Assembly (NCBI GenBank): GCA_021464245.1
Contig: JADCRB010000016.1
Location: forward strand, 4,829,250-4,893,249
Length of the DNA: 64,000 bases
Source of the DNA: Carallia brachiata
Taxonomy: Eukaryota; Streptophyta; Magnoliopsida; Malpighiales; Rhizophoraceae
Direction: 5' to 3'
The translations under genes and the position numbers were made by a program. The notes beneath the pieces were generated by a model. It searched no databases and was not told where the DNA came from. It saw only the letters and a program-made list of their open reading frames with translations. Position 1 is the first letter of the stretch. Every line of letters starts with the position of its first letter. Of the stretch, positions 33,231-44,942 are shown piece by piece.

Positions 33231-34393
33231 ACTTATTGTGGTCTTCTGGGATATTGAGTGGGACAGCTCATCGGTCACATTGCCGTAGTCTTGTCCAAGA
33301 TCATAATCGGGATCTTCATTTGACAAGTGAGCAGGAGAATGCATAATATCATCGTCTTGAGATAATTCAGAAAGAGCTTCCATTAACTTTTTCTTGTATT
33401 CCTCTTTTGAGCTGGCAGTAGAGAGACTATCTTGTATTTTCTTTTTCAGAATTGGAGAAAGGATTAGCCAGAGGAGAACTATCATAAGGACCTTGAACAT
33501 GTTGTTTGGCTAACCATTGAGAGACTTCATTTGAACATCCTTTATCTTGAGGGAGCTTTTTCCACCATTTAATTTGAATATTCTGGACTGAAGAGGGTGG
33601 ATATGGTGGTGGGTGCATCCTTTGAACAGAAAAATTCCATTTCATTATCTAGGGGATATCAAAAGTGATTGTGAAATACCAGGTATGAGATATTGGGAGT
33701 TCAGGAACAGAGTCAAAAAATAGTTTGTATCCATCGAGAGTTTTATTGGGGAAGACTTGTTCAAATGACCAAATCTTAACCACTATGCATGGAACCAGGA
33801 AGGAAATATTATGGGACATTCATTTAATATTCTTAGAAACCATGAATGTCTGTAGCTGCCAACCATGAGACCATTGTTCCAGGCACTGATATAATCATAA
33901 TAGTTGAATACCATGGGGTCACATGGTCCAAAAAACCTCATATATCTATACATGGGTGGAACATTCTTTTGGTTTAACAGGAATTCAGGGATATGATGTC
34001 TTTGGCTTATATGGGGTCATGCAATATTGAGGTAAAACTGCTAGTTTGATTATCAATCATTTTATTCCAATATGCAAAAGTAAGTATTTTCTTGATATTC
34101 ATCTTGGAATATTGGATTTCTTGGTCTTTGTCTAGAGTGTGTTCGATATCAGCTGAGGAGGTGTTATAAGGATGTATTCATAAAACTTTCTGTTTTTCTT
34201 GAGTTTGGGGTAAGAAAGCACTATTTTTGGGAAACATCCTTGTCACAATATCGATGATGGGAATATTTTGGTGTTCTAGTTCTAATACACATATATGTTC
34301 TACATCTTTAATAATATATTCAAGATCAAGAGAAGGAGGTCTATATGGTAAGGTTGAAGAGGTAGAAGGTGCAGATGGGGGTTTTAGTTCCAT
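33225..34393 (-). pseudogene. Pararetroviral second ORF, function unknown
   Basis: Three broken frames (34393-34178, 33645-33427, 33500-33225) follow RNase H and precede the promoter. This is the position of the downstream ORF (transactivator/viroplasmin or unknown ORF2) in the family. Proline-rich start; an acidic tail rich in D, E and S. No motif allows a functional call. Confidence 0.55.
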
Positions 34394-34589
34394 TATATCT
34401 TTATAATTTCTGGGACTAGTTTGAGGCTTTGTCGGAGAAGGTATTTTTCTAAAACAGAAAATTGGTTATTCAAATCTATATTCAGAATATTCGACGATTG
34501 AGTATTGAACGACTGTGGTCTTACAACTGTTGTCGTAAAGACAATGGACTATTCGACACTTCACTATTCGACGTATTAAAGAATTCAAG

Positions 34590-36050
34590 TCACCTTTTGT
34601 TTGCTCATGATTCTTCAAAAATTCTCTAGACAGAAAATCAGGCAAAGAATTAGATGTTCCATTTATTATTCAATAGTGAAATCAAATTTGAAATCAATGC
34701 TTGCCAACGGGCAAAAACTTGTTTTGAAACTAGATTTTAACATCTTTTTCTAAAATAAATTTTGCAACTTGCAATCTATTCGTAATAAAAACTTTTTGTC
34801 GAAAACATCATCTTGAAATGCCATGATCATAAGACTATGGCTAAAACCTCTTTTTTGACAATAGAATATCTTTTTGTTGACCATGCCATATTCCTGAGTA
34901 ATACCTAACTATATTTCTTTGTATTCTTTCTTTATTTTAATATTCCTCCATAACCTACATCTGATGCATATTTCTATGATTAAAAAAGCATTCTCATCTG
35001 GTATTCTTAGACAAGAAGATGCTTTACTAAATGCTTAACCCTTTTAACTATATCAGTCATATCTTCTGTCCAAGGAGGAGAATTTTCTCTTAACCTATGA
35101 TATAGGGGTGCACATATAGACCTAATATTAGGTATAAAATTTACGACATAATTTAAACATCCTAAAAATTTTGTAATTGTTTTTCTCTTAATCTCATCAG
35201 GAAATTTATCTGCAAACTCTATTGACCTACATATTGGTGTTATTTTTCCTTCATGAATATCATATCCTATGAATCTTGTTTTTACTTCAAATAATTTCAT
35301 CTTTTTTACTGATATTACTAATCCATTCTATTTTACTATATTCAAAAACTTTCTTAAATGTGTATAGTGTTTTGTCAAAGATTTTGAAAATACTAATACA
35401 TCGTCTATATATACTATAGTAAATTTAGTTTATGGATTAAAAATATCATTCATTATATTCTGAAATTCTGATGGGGCATTCTTTAAACCAAATGGCATGA
35501 CATTCCATTCATAATGTCCAAAGGGCCTGTAAATGTTGTTTTATATTTATCTTTTCTTCTATTTGTATTTGGCAATATCCTGATTTCATATCAAATTTAG
35601 AAAATATTACTGCACCACTTAGTCTCTTAATTAAATCTCTTTTATTTGGTATAGGATATCTTATCCATTATAAAACCTTATTTAATGGTTAATAATTTAT
35701 TACTAACCTAGGGGCTCCTCGTTCTATTTCCGCTTGATTATTACATGGAAAGCAGAACATGACCAGGGGGACTTACTAGGTCTTATTAATCCTTTATCAT
35801 GTAATTCTTGAATTTCTTTTTTACAATATTCTAATAATTCAGCATTCATTTGTATTGGTAAGCTTTAGTTGGAATTTGTTTATCTGTGAAATTAGCAATA
35901 TAAGGTAAAGAAATTGTATGCCTCTTCCGGTGCCAAAAAGCATTAGGTATGGTAAACATACTTCATTTTCAAATTTAGATGTAATATCTTTGATTCGTTG
36001 TTGTACTTCTTGAGTATTCAATTGATCACTAATTTGTTTATAGTGTATTT
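34590..36050 (-). pseudogene. Pararetroviral reverse transcriptase-RNase H
   Basis: Catalytic YIDD lies at 35411-35400 in VYIDDVLVFSK. The following thumb/connection segment (35300-35007) has FLGCLNYVVNFIPNIRS. RNase H blocks (FQDDVFDKKFLLRIDCK, about 34740-34830) and a LPDFLSREFL end (about 34615-34645) follow. This domain order without an integrase is diagnostic of Caulimoviridae. Several frameshifts and stops. Confidence 0.87.
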
Positions 36051-36560
36051 ATTGGTTTAAGTATTTTATTTGTTTTTGTTTTTGTATTAAAAGAATTTCT
36101 TTTGTATTACATATAGTTTCAATTTTTAGTGAATCTATTTCTTTAATTTCTGGTGTAAGCAGAAATTCAAAGCATATTTCTTTTTCTAATATAGTAGTAA
36201 TAATTCCTTTAGGTGTTACTGAGAAATTGTATATTTGAGTTAAGAATGGAGTTCTTAATATTATTGCTTGTGATAAATCTTTAACTACTATAAATACATT
36301 TTTAAAACATATTCCTTCATTACAAATATGAGCATTAGATAATTTATATGAAATATTCATTTTGTTGTCATTAGCTCCTCTGAGCACTATTGTTGTTTTT
36401 TTTATAATATTGTGTTGGGATTATTCCTTATTGTATACAATTTAGATCTGCTCCTGAATCTACTAATGCAATTAATTCTTTTGTATACTCATTATTAACA
36501 ACTAATTTTATTTTAACATACCATTTTTGATATTCTGTTTTATTTATTATATTCAAATAA
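36049..36560 (-). pseudogene. Pararetroviral aspartic protease
   Basis: Active-site motif LVDSGADLNCIQ (DSGAD at 36460-36446), followed by an open frame 36387-36049 with the C-terminal half of the fold. It cleaves the viral polyprotein in active relatives. A frameshift separates the active site from the rest. Confidence 0.82.
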
Positions 36561-36649
36561 CTTGATTCTTCCTTTTCTTTTCCTTTATTATTATTATATA
36601 CTAAAACTTTTAATTCTTTTATTTCAATTTTTAAAATATCTATTTCTCG

Positions 36650-36858
36650 CTTATTTTGTCTTACTTCTTCTTTTTAATTCCTCTAAAGATATTACTGATT
36701 TATTACTTTGTTGTTTACTTATCCCTTCATTCCATATATTTCTAACAGAGTATGGTTCACATTCTCTTACAGGTTGTTCTACTAATTCAGTTTTTAATTT
36801 ATTTAAATATTCCTTTTTAATTTCAGGGTTTGATATTTTATCAAGGCAAAAGATTAAC
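36650..36858 (-). pseudogene. Pararetroviral coat-protease linker, MULE-proximal piece
   Basis: Frame ending at 36651 reads a DKISNPEIKKEYLNKLK helix that continues the coat-protein C-terminal region on the other side of the MULE (GWLP at about 43850). This places the MULE insertion point inside the coat/linker coding sequence. Confidence 0.75.
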
Positions 36859-38109
36859 GGGCCAACATTTTCCACCCGATACATACCCAACTGACGTGGT
36901 GAGGAATAAAAGATAATAAAACAAAAGCGCGCAGTGGTCCTAGTTGGAGGAGTGAAAAATTGGGCGCAACAGAATGCCCCCAAAATGAAAAGTGTTAGAG
37001 AAAAATTTGCGCCAATTTTCAGAGAATGAATGGGGTGTTGACTAACGAAGGTGCGATGACGAAATAAAAGGCAAGAAAGAAGGACAGATAACAAGTTGTG
37101 GAAAGAGTGGAAATAGAGTGGAAAAATGTTTGAAATAGAGATAGCTTCCAGCAAAGACCCATAGGACAAATGTTTGAAATAGAGTGGAAAATGTTGGGGG
37201 AAATTACGCGAAGGTAGTGGAAAGTGGGCGATCTAGTGCGCGAAGGCATGGAAAGCAGTCGTGTAATATAATGAAGTAAGCGGAAATGAAGCTACATAGA
37301 CAGAAGGTGTACAAAAGGAACCGCATATTTGGTAAGAAAAACATCTCTTTCCATGGCAAAAATTATGTTTGGGCAAAGAAATTTAAGCTAATGTACTGAA
37401 TTGTAATGTATATTCATGTGCAATAAATGACTATAAAGTAGAGAACGCTAGTGTATAGCTATCCGGAAAGTATGAAATGGTTTTTTCATGAAGTCCAAAA
37501 ACGTTAAAAATTGAGTGGTAGGTTTTATAGTAGGGAGTACTAATGAGCATTCATAGTAGTAGGTTAGGACGATGACAATAGAAATAAGTTGGGAAAAGTA
37601 AAAGTGTTGTGAATGGAGGGAACATAAGATGCAGGACCAACGATTTGCTGAGCTGAAATGCGTGTAGAGGAAGAAGTATGAAAATTGCAAGTAGGATATT
37701 GACGTATATATGTGCATGAGTTTGTTGTATGCGAAGGAAAATGGGAAGAATTAACAGTAGAAACATGTGTATGTGGGTAATTAAGGCAGTGATAACAATA
37801 AGAGTGTGTATAAGAGGGAGTGATAACAATAATAGTTATGGAACAAACATAAATAGAATGAATAAGAAAGTGTGGTTAAATGTTTTGTAATGATGGTTAG
37901 GATTGATATAAGTGTTTTATACTTGCAACAGGTGGTGTCAATAGATGCTATAGTTCAGATGGGTATGGAAGGTGAAGTGGAAGAGTACATACGTGAGAAA
38001 AAGGGGATAATTGGCTAGTGGACTGTGAAATGTGATAATGAATCAGCGGGAGGATAGAATGCAAAGGTTGAATATGTTGTGGGAAGTATTTAGGAATATG
38101 GATAATTAT

Positions 38110-39840
38110 AAAGGTAGAGTTGGAGCACAATCACGAGGTTAATCCAGAATTAAATAGATTCATTAGGCAGCATAGGGTCGTTGATGAGTATTCAAAGCGA
38201 TAATTAGAGTTGAATGATAAGGCAGGGATAAGGCCAACAGACAATGTCAAATCGGTTATATATCATACTGGTGGGCATGAAGAGTTGTCATGTCTTCGTG
38301 TTGATTTGACAAACCATGTAAATAAAATTCGTCGTTTGCATATCGTAGGAGGCGATGCAGAAGCTGTGCATAGAATGTTTTGGGAAATGCAGACAGAAAG
38401 TCAGGATTTTGTTTCTTCGATTAAGCCAGACAAAGAGGGGAGGATGAAGCATATTTTCTAGGCAGACGGGAGGTGTAGGGCAGCTTATAAAGAGTTCTCA
38501 GATGTGATTACATTTGACACAACGTATCTTGTTAATAAATATGATATGCCTTGTGGAGCATTTGTTGGGGTGAATCATCACGGACATTCAATCCTATTAG
38601 GTTGTGCTTTAGTTAACAACGAGAAGTTTGAAACATTCAAGTGGTTGTTTGAGCAATGGTTAAAGTGTATGGATGGTAAACCCCCCGATGCCATAATTAC
38701 GATCAATGTCCAGCCATATGTGAAGCAGTGAAGATAGTATTTCCAGTGTCAAGACATAGGTGGTGCTTGTGGCACATTTTGTGCAAATTTCCCCAAAAAT
38801 TTCCAAAAAAATAATGAGTATGGTAGATTGAAAGATACATTTTTAGATGTTGTTTATGATTCCCGAAATAGTGAAGAGTTTGAGGAGTGTTGGGACAATG
38901 GTTTCAATTATAAGTTGGAGACAAATGATTGGCTTGCATACCTTTATGTGAATAGGCAGCAATGGGCTCCAGTTTATATGAAAGGTCACTTTTGGGCAGG
39001 AATGTCTTCGACACAGCGAAGTGAGAGCATGCATTCATTCTTCAATGGTTATGTTCATTCTCGCAGCACTCTCATTCAATTTGTTGAGCAGTACCAATTG
39101 TGTCCGTGATAAGGTTGAAAAAGAAGTAAAGGAAGATTACTTCTTAGAACAAACTAAAGTTCCCTGTGTAACACGTTTCCCTTTTGAGATGCAGCTGCAG
39201 AAAGCATACACAAATAATATGTTTAGGCTTGTACAAAAACAAATGACTGATGTTATGTATTGTGATGAAATTACAAACAGAGTCCGGGAGCAAACGGGTT
39301 TATGAAGCATGAGATTGTGAAGGTTGGTGGGGAGCTAGCCCGCAGAAACGGTTTGAAGTTCAATTTGACATGGAGAGTAAGGTAGTAAATTGTAACTGTA
39401 AACTATTTGATTTCAAAGGAATTCTGTGTTGCCATACATTTAAGGTACTTTTGTACAATAAAGTATTTGTGTTAACTGACATGTATATTTTGAGAGGTAG
39501 AGAAATGATGTAGCCGCTGCCATAGGCGTGTTAAAGTTGGTGGGAATAATATGTCTGTTAAGGATAGAAGAACAAAAGAGTTGGAGAAATTATTTTATGT
39601 TGAAGTTGATGTGGCAATTGGGGATGGTAGTAAGTATGAGTATATGGTGAAGGGTTTGAATGAACATATACATAATTTGGAGAATTGGCAGTCTATATTT
39701 GATGAGCGTAGAGGTGTTGACACTGGCACCAATAGTGTACACAATGAAGAACTAAATGTTGTGGACCATACTTCTTGTGCAATAAAGTTCAAGGATCCAG
39801 TAAGTGTTAAACGAAGGTGAAGGCCAAGGACAAAGAGGGT
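38110..39840 (+). pseudogene. FAR1/MuDR-type MULE transposase pseudogene
   Basis: In order: a FAR1-type DNA-binding tail (VELEHNHEVNPELNRFIRQH, about 38120-38180), then the MULE transposase core beginning VITFDTTYLVNKYD (about 38500) with GVNHHGHSILLGCAL, and a second catalytic region DQCPAICEAV reached after a one-base shift near 38700. Next are NDWLAYLYVNRQQWAPVYMK and MSSTQRSESMHSFFN (about 39000-39050), and a SWIM zinc finger CNCKLFDFKGILCCHTF (about 39390-39440). The order fits the FHY3/FAR1-Jittery clade. At least four stops/shifts make it inactive. Confidence 0.88.
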
Positions 39841-41259
39841 GGTTGGTATGATAAAAAAAAAAAAAAATCGGCAAAAGGCTGTTACCCGACCAAAAAATAG
39901 CTGAAGACACCATCCACCCAAAATACCAACCCATCTGGTGCCACTGATACAACATTGCAGGTACGTGACATCCAATTTCACTGCCCTAATGGATAAACAT
40001 GTAAGGAATAATTCAGGACTGGGTTAAAAGTGCATTACAGTGCACCAGCTAATATCATGAAATTATAATTTATCGTGTAAGAATATATGTTTTATAAGTA
40101 TACAATGATGTTAACACTTGTTATGTTGGTATGGTGTATGTCTACCAAAACTTGGTACGTACCATGTGTATGGCAAACAGGTGATAGACTCCCATGCCCA
40201 ATTGACTCTCGCCCAATCAATTGCTATTCGTAATGGTTGCACAATGAGCCAGTTAACACCTCGCTAATTGGCAACTTTGGTGTCACACATGTGTCTATTT
40301 CCAAACAATGTGTGCTTTTTTTTAAGTAGCTCATTGGAGGACTTGAAAAGTGATATTGAATTTGAGTAAACATACCAACGGGTCAACCACTGGTGCACTT
40401 GCCTTTTATTCTCCTTCACTTTCTGGCAGTAGTTTTGCTTGCCTTTGCAAGGGTAACTAAAACTAAGTTTCATCTTTTAATATGGGAATATTGCTGGCCA
40501 ATATTTCTACAATACGTCATTACCAATTACATTCCGTAACTGCACACCATACCTAATAGTTACAATGAAAATTAGTTACGGAAACATCTGTCAAACAACA
40601 TGGCAATACTTAGCTATCTTAATTCGACTGCCTTATCACAGCAATTCAGCCAACAATTCAATCATGCTTCCTTTGCGATGGCTCTCCACGAACGGCGGAC
40701 TCACTTGTGTGCACTATTGGAGCATTCCCACAGTCAACCGTTCTGACTCCATCACTGTCATCTCTGCATGCACCTTCTTCCCATCAGATGCCTTGTTGAA
40801 ATTCCTAGACCTTGCTGCGTGCTTTGAATCTCACTGCGTAGTTCTGCACTGAATGCTACTATGTGCTTTTCCATTAAAGCTTCTGCCAAACACACGACCT
40901 CGCAATCTCCCTGTACAAGGTAAACATCGAACATTTTATGCTCTCAAAAGATTTGATCAGTTTCTGTGCACAGGCTTTGCACCTCCATAATAGCTTATAC
41001 CACAATTGTCCCAACTTATCTCATCCCTACGGCACGTTCTACCATTCATAACTTCATTGCCTACCATAATGCCCTTGAACCTATGATTTGTCCCAATTCC
41101 CTGTCATGTACACCAAACATGTTAACCAATTTGTCACTTTCATATCCCTACAAACAAAATGTCTTCAGTGGGGTCCTATCATTTTCCTTGTTAGACCCTT
41201 TGGTTCTATTATTATGCCCTATTGAACATGTCCTACACAAACTCAGATACTTCACTTAC

Positions 41260-42245
41260 AACATAAAATACCTCAGTTGGGTTGAAACTTGCGTATTCTA
41301 GCTCTAATTGCACTCGCTTGTGAATCCTCTTTATTGTCCAAAACTCAAGTGGATGTGCATTTACAGGGCACACCTCAAACACCGTGAATGGAACATCTCA
41401 AAATAGAATAGCTACAATGAATTTAAGAACAAAACCACTCATCAAAACAATATGAAGATAAGGTTGGTGATATTAATTGATTAATTTTACTCCCAATACT
41501 TATGTACACACTTACCATTAACACAAGCAAGCAACCCCCCACGCTTCTCTTCCCCTCAATGTCATGCCTTTTCCTCTTGCCTTTCTTTAAGGCGATTATC
41601 TCTTCACATAACCACGATAGCACAAAATCACCCCAACCATATTGTTTAACATCTCTTACGTCAGCTACAGCACTATGCAGCTTTGGGGATGGTGTCTGTG
41701 ATGAAGTTGGACAAAGCACCGAACCCAACACAAGGAGTAAAAAGGCCTGCCTCAATACACAATCTTCATTGCCAACGCTGCACAACACTGCTCTAAGGTC
41801 TTTGAAGTTTGGCTTCCCAACAAGAAACTTGCTCGATACTAAACATGCTTGACTATTTCGTGGGCCACTACAACGCCTTTGCTTAGCAAGCAACCTTTGC
41901 AAGAGCAACAAAACTCTCTGAAACTTTTTCTCCCGCTTTCTCGTTCGTCGGAACTGCAACCTCACCATTTGGTATTCCCATTAGTTCAGCGACGTGCCCC
42001 CCAGTTATTTTCTCCCGCTGCCCCCTTACTGAAAACTCACATGTAAATGGGTCAAAGTGACCCAACAGCAATGCAATGAACTTCTTAGGCATATTTCCAC
42101 ATTGAGCACGCAGTATTTTGTCAAATCCCATCTCACCAACTATCTTAGGCACGTGTGATCGCTTCCCTATTTCTCTCACTAATCTCATCATTTGTTGCGG
42201 ACTGCAACGTGAATGATACACAACCTGCTCAATTAAACTTAGCAA
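41260..42245 (-). pseudogene. Ulp1-protease-associated (Kaonashi-type) cargo relic
   Basis: Two open pieces match the N-terminal conserved region of plant hypothetical proteins that carry a C-terminal Ulp1/SENP-like cysteine protease. 42245-41883 has EMGFDKILRAQCGNMPKKFI and HVAELMGIPNGE; 41968-41423 has VLGSVLCPTSS and a GWGDFVLSWLCEEI block followed by a GGCLLVL strand. Such genes are known cargo of plant MULEs (Kaonashi). The catalytic domain with its His-Asp-Cys triad was not found. Runs convergent to the transposase. Confidence 0.62.
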
Positions 42246-42249
42246 GTTA

Positions 42250-43760
42250 GCATTAATTTATTCATAACATCTGTATATATTACAACTATATCGGCTATTG
42301 ACACTTACCACACTGGCAACATTTCCGTGTGTTTGCATTCTTCTGCTACTACTTCCATAATTCTTAAACCGCATTTCCAAAACCACCGTTCAATGACACA
42401 GCTTCCTTCTCAAATCTATTCTTTGACTCATTATCCAATCCAGCCCATTGCTTCGAAATTTCCCCACCGACTTCTGGCTGAATCAATTTAAAAACCATTG
42501 CAAAATTAAACAACACACATTTAAATCAAGAGATCATGCACAAATTCATTGACCTTATAGGACTTCCCACAAGCTAATTCATATTACAGTATCATAGAGT
42601 CTTAAACTACATAGCTTTAAGCCCTTCGACCCTCTCTTGCAGCCGTTGCCATGTACCACTTCTTACTCACAAAAACAAACTGTAACTTTTCACAACATCA
42701 CTATTTGTTTTCATTACATAATATGCATAATTTTCTATTTACGCTCTAAAACATATCCACTAAAATCTGCTATTCCTTACTGGAAACAATTATAGCCTGT
42801 TAACGGTCTCTGTATCCTCACCCCCCTGTCCATCTGTGGTTTTGACAATCTGCTGCTTTCTTCGAACCGTCTATCATTCAGTACAGGTGCTTCATCAATA
42901 TCATCCCACCCACTACTCAGAGTTTCACTGTATTCTTCTTCTCAATCACTACTTTCACAGTCAGACTCTGATGACCCCACTGCAACTACTTTATCAGCTA
43001 CATTTGCCATGTTTGATAGTGCTCTTTCCCAAGACCTCCCTGCATTTCAAACTTATCAGCCTTTCAATCTTACGCTTTGCCACATCTATTTGGTTCCAAA
43101 AAAATTCCTCTTTTCCCTAGTTATCAACTTTATAGCGTCCACATAAGCATCAATAAAATGGTTCTCAAATCACATTCTAAACCACTAATTACCCTACGCT
43201 ATGCTTTATATCCGCTGTTGTTAGACAACAATTTCATATTTCCAACATCTTTGTTACATGCATGTATTTATTGGATTAAATTAATAAACCAATTTCCTAC
43301 ATATCCCAACCTCCTTAAAAGTACATCAAACTTACCTGTTCTCGCCCAACAAATCACACTATCGCTTCAACGCTTGGATGATATAAGCTTGCTTTCAATG
43401 AATTTTAACAATAATTCCCCCAAATTTCCATAGTACTCCAATCTGCCGTTTGATTATTTTTTCCCCTAACCCTTGTTTCTATACAGCGCGCACCAAACGA
43501 CCCTCGCAATTTTTATAGTCACTTCCCTTTCCCCTTACACTATCCTCATTTCCTTCATCCTCCTTTACAATGGAACGATCTCTCAAAGCCACTCCTAACT
43601 TCTGATATTCCACCGTGCCTTGGGACCTTGGGAATAAGTGACCTTCTATCTTCTCTTTCACGTTTTGGGGAAGCTTCCGTCTTTCCAACTCCCCAGAAAT
43701 GTCTGCTGACACTATACGCCACTCCGAAATTGAATTTCAAATGAATTTTAAATTCTTAAA
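42250..43760. other. MULE right-hand interior, no gene recognised
   Basis: AT-rich DNA with short unconserved open frames on both strands. By position it may be the 5' part and promoter of the Ulp1-associated relic. Confidence 0.4.
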
Positions 43761-43847
43761 TATTTTAAATGTTATCTTACTCATGGGTCCCCTTGCCACG
43801 TATGGTCGGGTGGGAGTCGAGCAAGATTTTGTCGGCCCAGGTAACCA

Positions 43848-44405
43848 CCCCCTTTTATCAATTATTTCAAACATTAGACTAGGTTTATTATCATTTGTAA
43901 TAACACTTATATGTCTGCATCCAATATTACAACATAAACCTGAATTATTACTATCACTTGAATATTCAACTTCAGATTCTATTATATTTATTTCATTATC
44001 TTCAGATGAGAATTCAAAATCAGAGGTATCATCTATTATATTTAAAATTTTAGTTTTTAATTCTTTATCCATATCTAAAGTTTGTATTTTATCTTTTAAT
44101 TTACATTGGCGTTTATAATGATCAGGTTTTCCACATTTATAACATACTATTGCTTTTTTATTATTTTTATCTGGTCGTTTATGTTTATATTTCTTTCTAA
44201 ATGGCCGTCTTTTTGTATATTCAGACATTTTCTTGTTGTTGTTTTTTATATCTTTTATATGGTTTATAGGATTTTTTATACCTTTTATATTTCTTTTTCT
44301 TAGATGTATATTTATTTTTTTTAGATGTGGAGGGTGTTATTATAGGTTCATATCCATATTATTTACAAAAATCTCCTAATTCTTTTTTATTCTGCGCTAA
44401 TTCAT
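43848..44405 (-). pseudogene. Pararetroviral coat protein with zinc knuckle
   Basis: A lysine/tyrosine-rich basic stretch (about 44330-44235) precedes the CCHC zinc knuckle CYKCGKPDHYKRQC (44144-44103), the RNA-binding signature of caulimovirid coat proteins. An acidic tail follows down to the MULE edge. The frame breaks between the basic stretch and the knuckle near 44230. Confidence 0.85.
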
Positions 44406-44632
44406 TTATTTGCAATCTTGATTATATTCAAACAAAAATTCAAAGAAGGAGTGCATTACAGAAATAACAAGCTTTTTATATTGATAATTATATTACTGAA
44501 GCTCTTTTTTGAAGGTATACTACTAATTGTTTCTTTTTTAAAAAAATTAAAAGACTTATTTCAGAATAATTGTTCATACTTTTATTTCAAAATAAATCAA
44601 ACAGTAAATATAAAAAGTGTAGTATTTAAGTA
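44406..44632 (-). repeat. Right terminal redundancy of endogenous pararetrovirus
   Basis: Copy of 29722-29944 with a 3 bp insertion and a few substitutions. It forms the right boundary of the viral insert, about 310 bp upstream of the bL21m start codon. Confidence 0.85.
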
Positions 44633-44942
44633 GAATACTAAATTAAGGTACAAAAAATAATAGTCAATATATGTACAATAATAGAATAAATAATTAAGCA
44701 ACTAAACCACAAAAAAAAAATTACTGATTCCACGTATCATACGGATTATTTACTAGTTACAGTTATAAAAATATACAAATTATTGTACCATGATTATAAT
44801 ATAATAAATTTTTTTTTTATGTGTGTAGAGCAGGAAAAAATAGAGCAAAAAAACTTATCTCTGAAACCCTAGTGGGTGTTCCACATACTGAGCTCCCGTT
44901 TTGGATTTGGTCGCCCACCAATAACGACCAGAACCACCAGCG
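44633..44942 (+). promoter_or_regulatory. bL21m upstream region
   Basis: 310 bp AT-rich spacer between the viral insert and the bL21m ATG. It must hold the core promoter unless the viral sequence contributes. No clear TATA box at standard spacing is seen. Confidence 0.4.

Larger units (their letters stand above)
36859..43838 (+). mobile_element. MULE carrying transposase and Ulp1-associated relics
   Basis: 6980 bp insert in the pararetrovirus. Degenerate inverted ends: GGGCCAACATTTTCCACC (from 36859) and, reversed from 43838, GGGCCGACAAAATCTTGCTC, with further matching blocks (ACGTGG...AGG) inside, about 80 bp in all. The flanks aagattaac and aggtaacca are only loosely alike, so the target duplication is unclear. 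Contains a FAR1/MuDR-type transposase pseudogene (plus) and a convergent Ulp1-associated gene relic (minus). Confidence 0.8.
29722..44632 (-). mobile_element. Endogenous pararetrovirus (Caulimoviridae-like), circularly permuted, MULE-split
   Basis: Minus-strand order from the right edge: coat protein with zinc knuckle (about 44400-43848), a 7.0 kb MULE, protease, reverse transcriptase, RNase H, a second ORF, 35S-like promoter and tRNA-Met primer site (about 32800), movement protein (from 32264), then coat/linker region down to 29945. Direct repeats of about 225 bp close both ends (29722-29944, 44406-44632). Removing the MULE and one repeat leaves about 7.7 kb, a normal caulimovirid genome size. 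No integrase or true LTRs. The terminal redundancy and permutation mean a linearised, slightly more than unit-length viral genome was captured. All frames carry stops or shifts, so this is a fossil. Genus not decided; petuvirus/florendovirus-like by gene order. Confidence 0.87.

Noticed and set aside
36651..37169. A single 172-codon minus-strand gene
   Set aside because: It joins MULE terminal DNA to viral coat/linker sequence by chance; only the part below 36859 is viral.
37448..38130. Small hydrophobic proteins on the minus strand in the MULE
   Set aside because: AT/T-rich frames with no family features, upstream of the transposase on the opposite strand; probably noncoding.
29722..44632. 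LTR retrotransposon bounded by 225 bp LTRs
   Set aside because: The repeats lack TG...CA ends, lie in coat-protein coding sequence, and the primer site is internal at 32.8 kb; there is a movement protein and no integrase.
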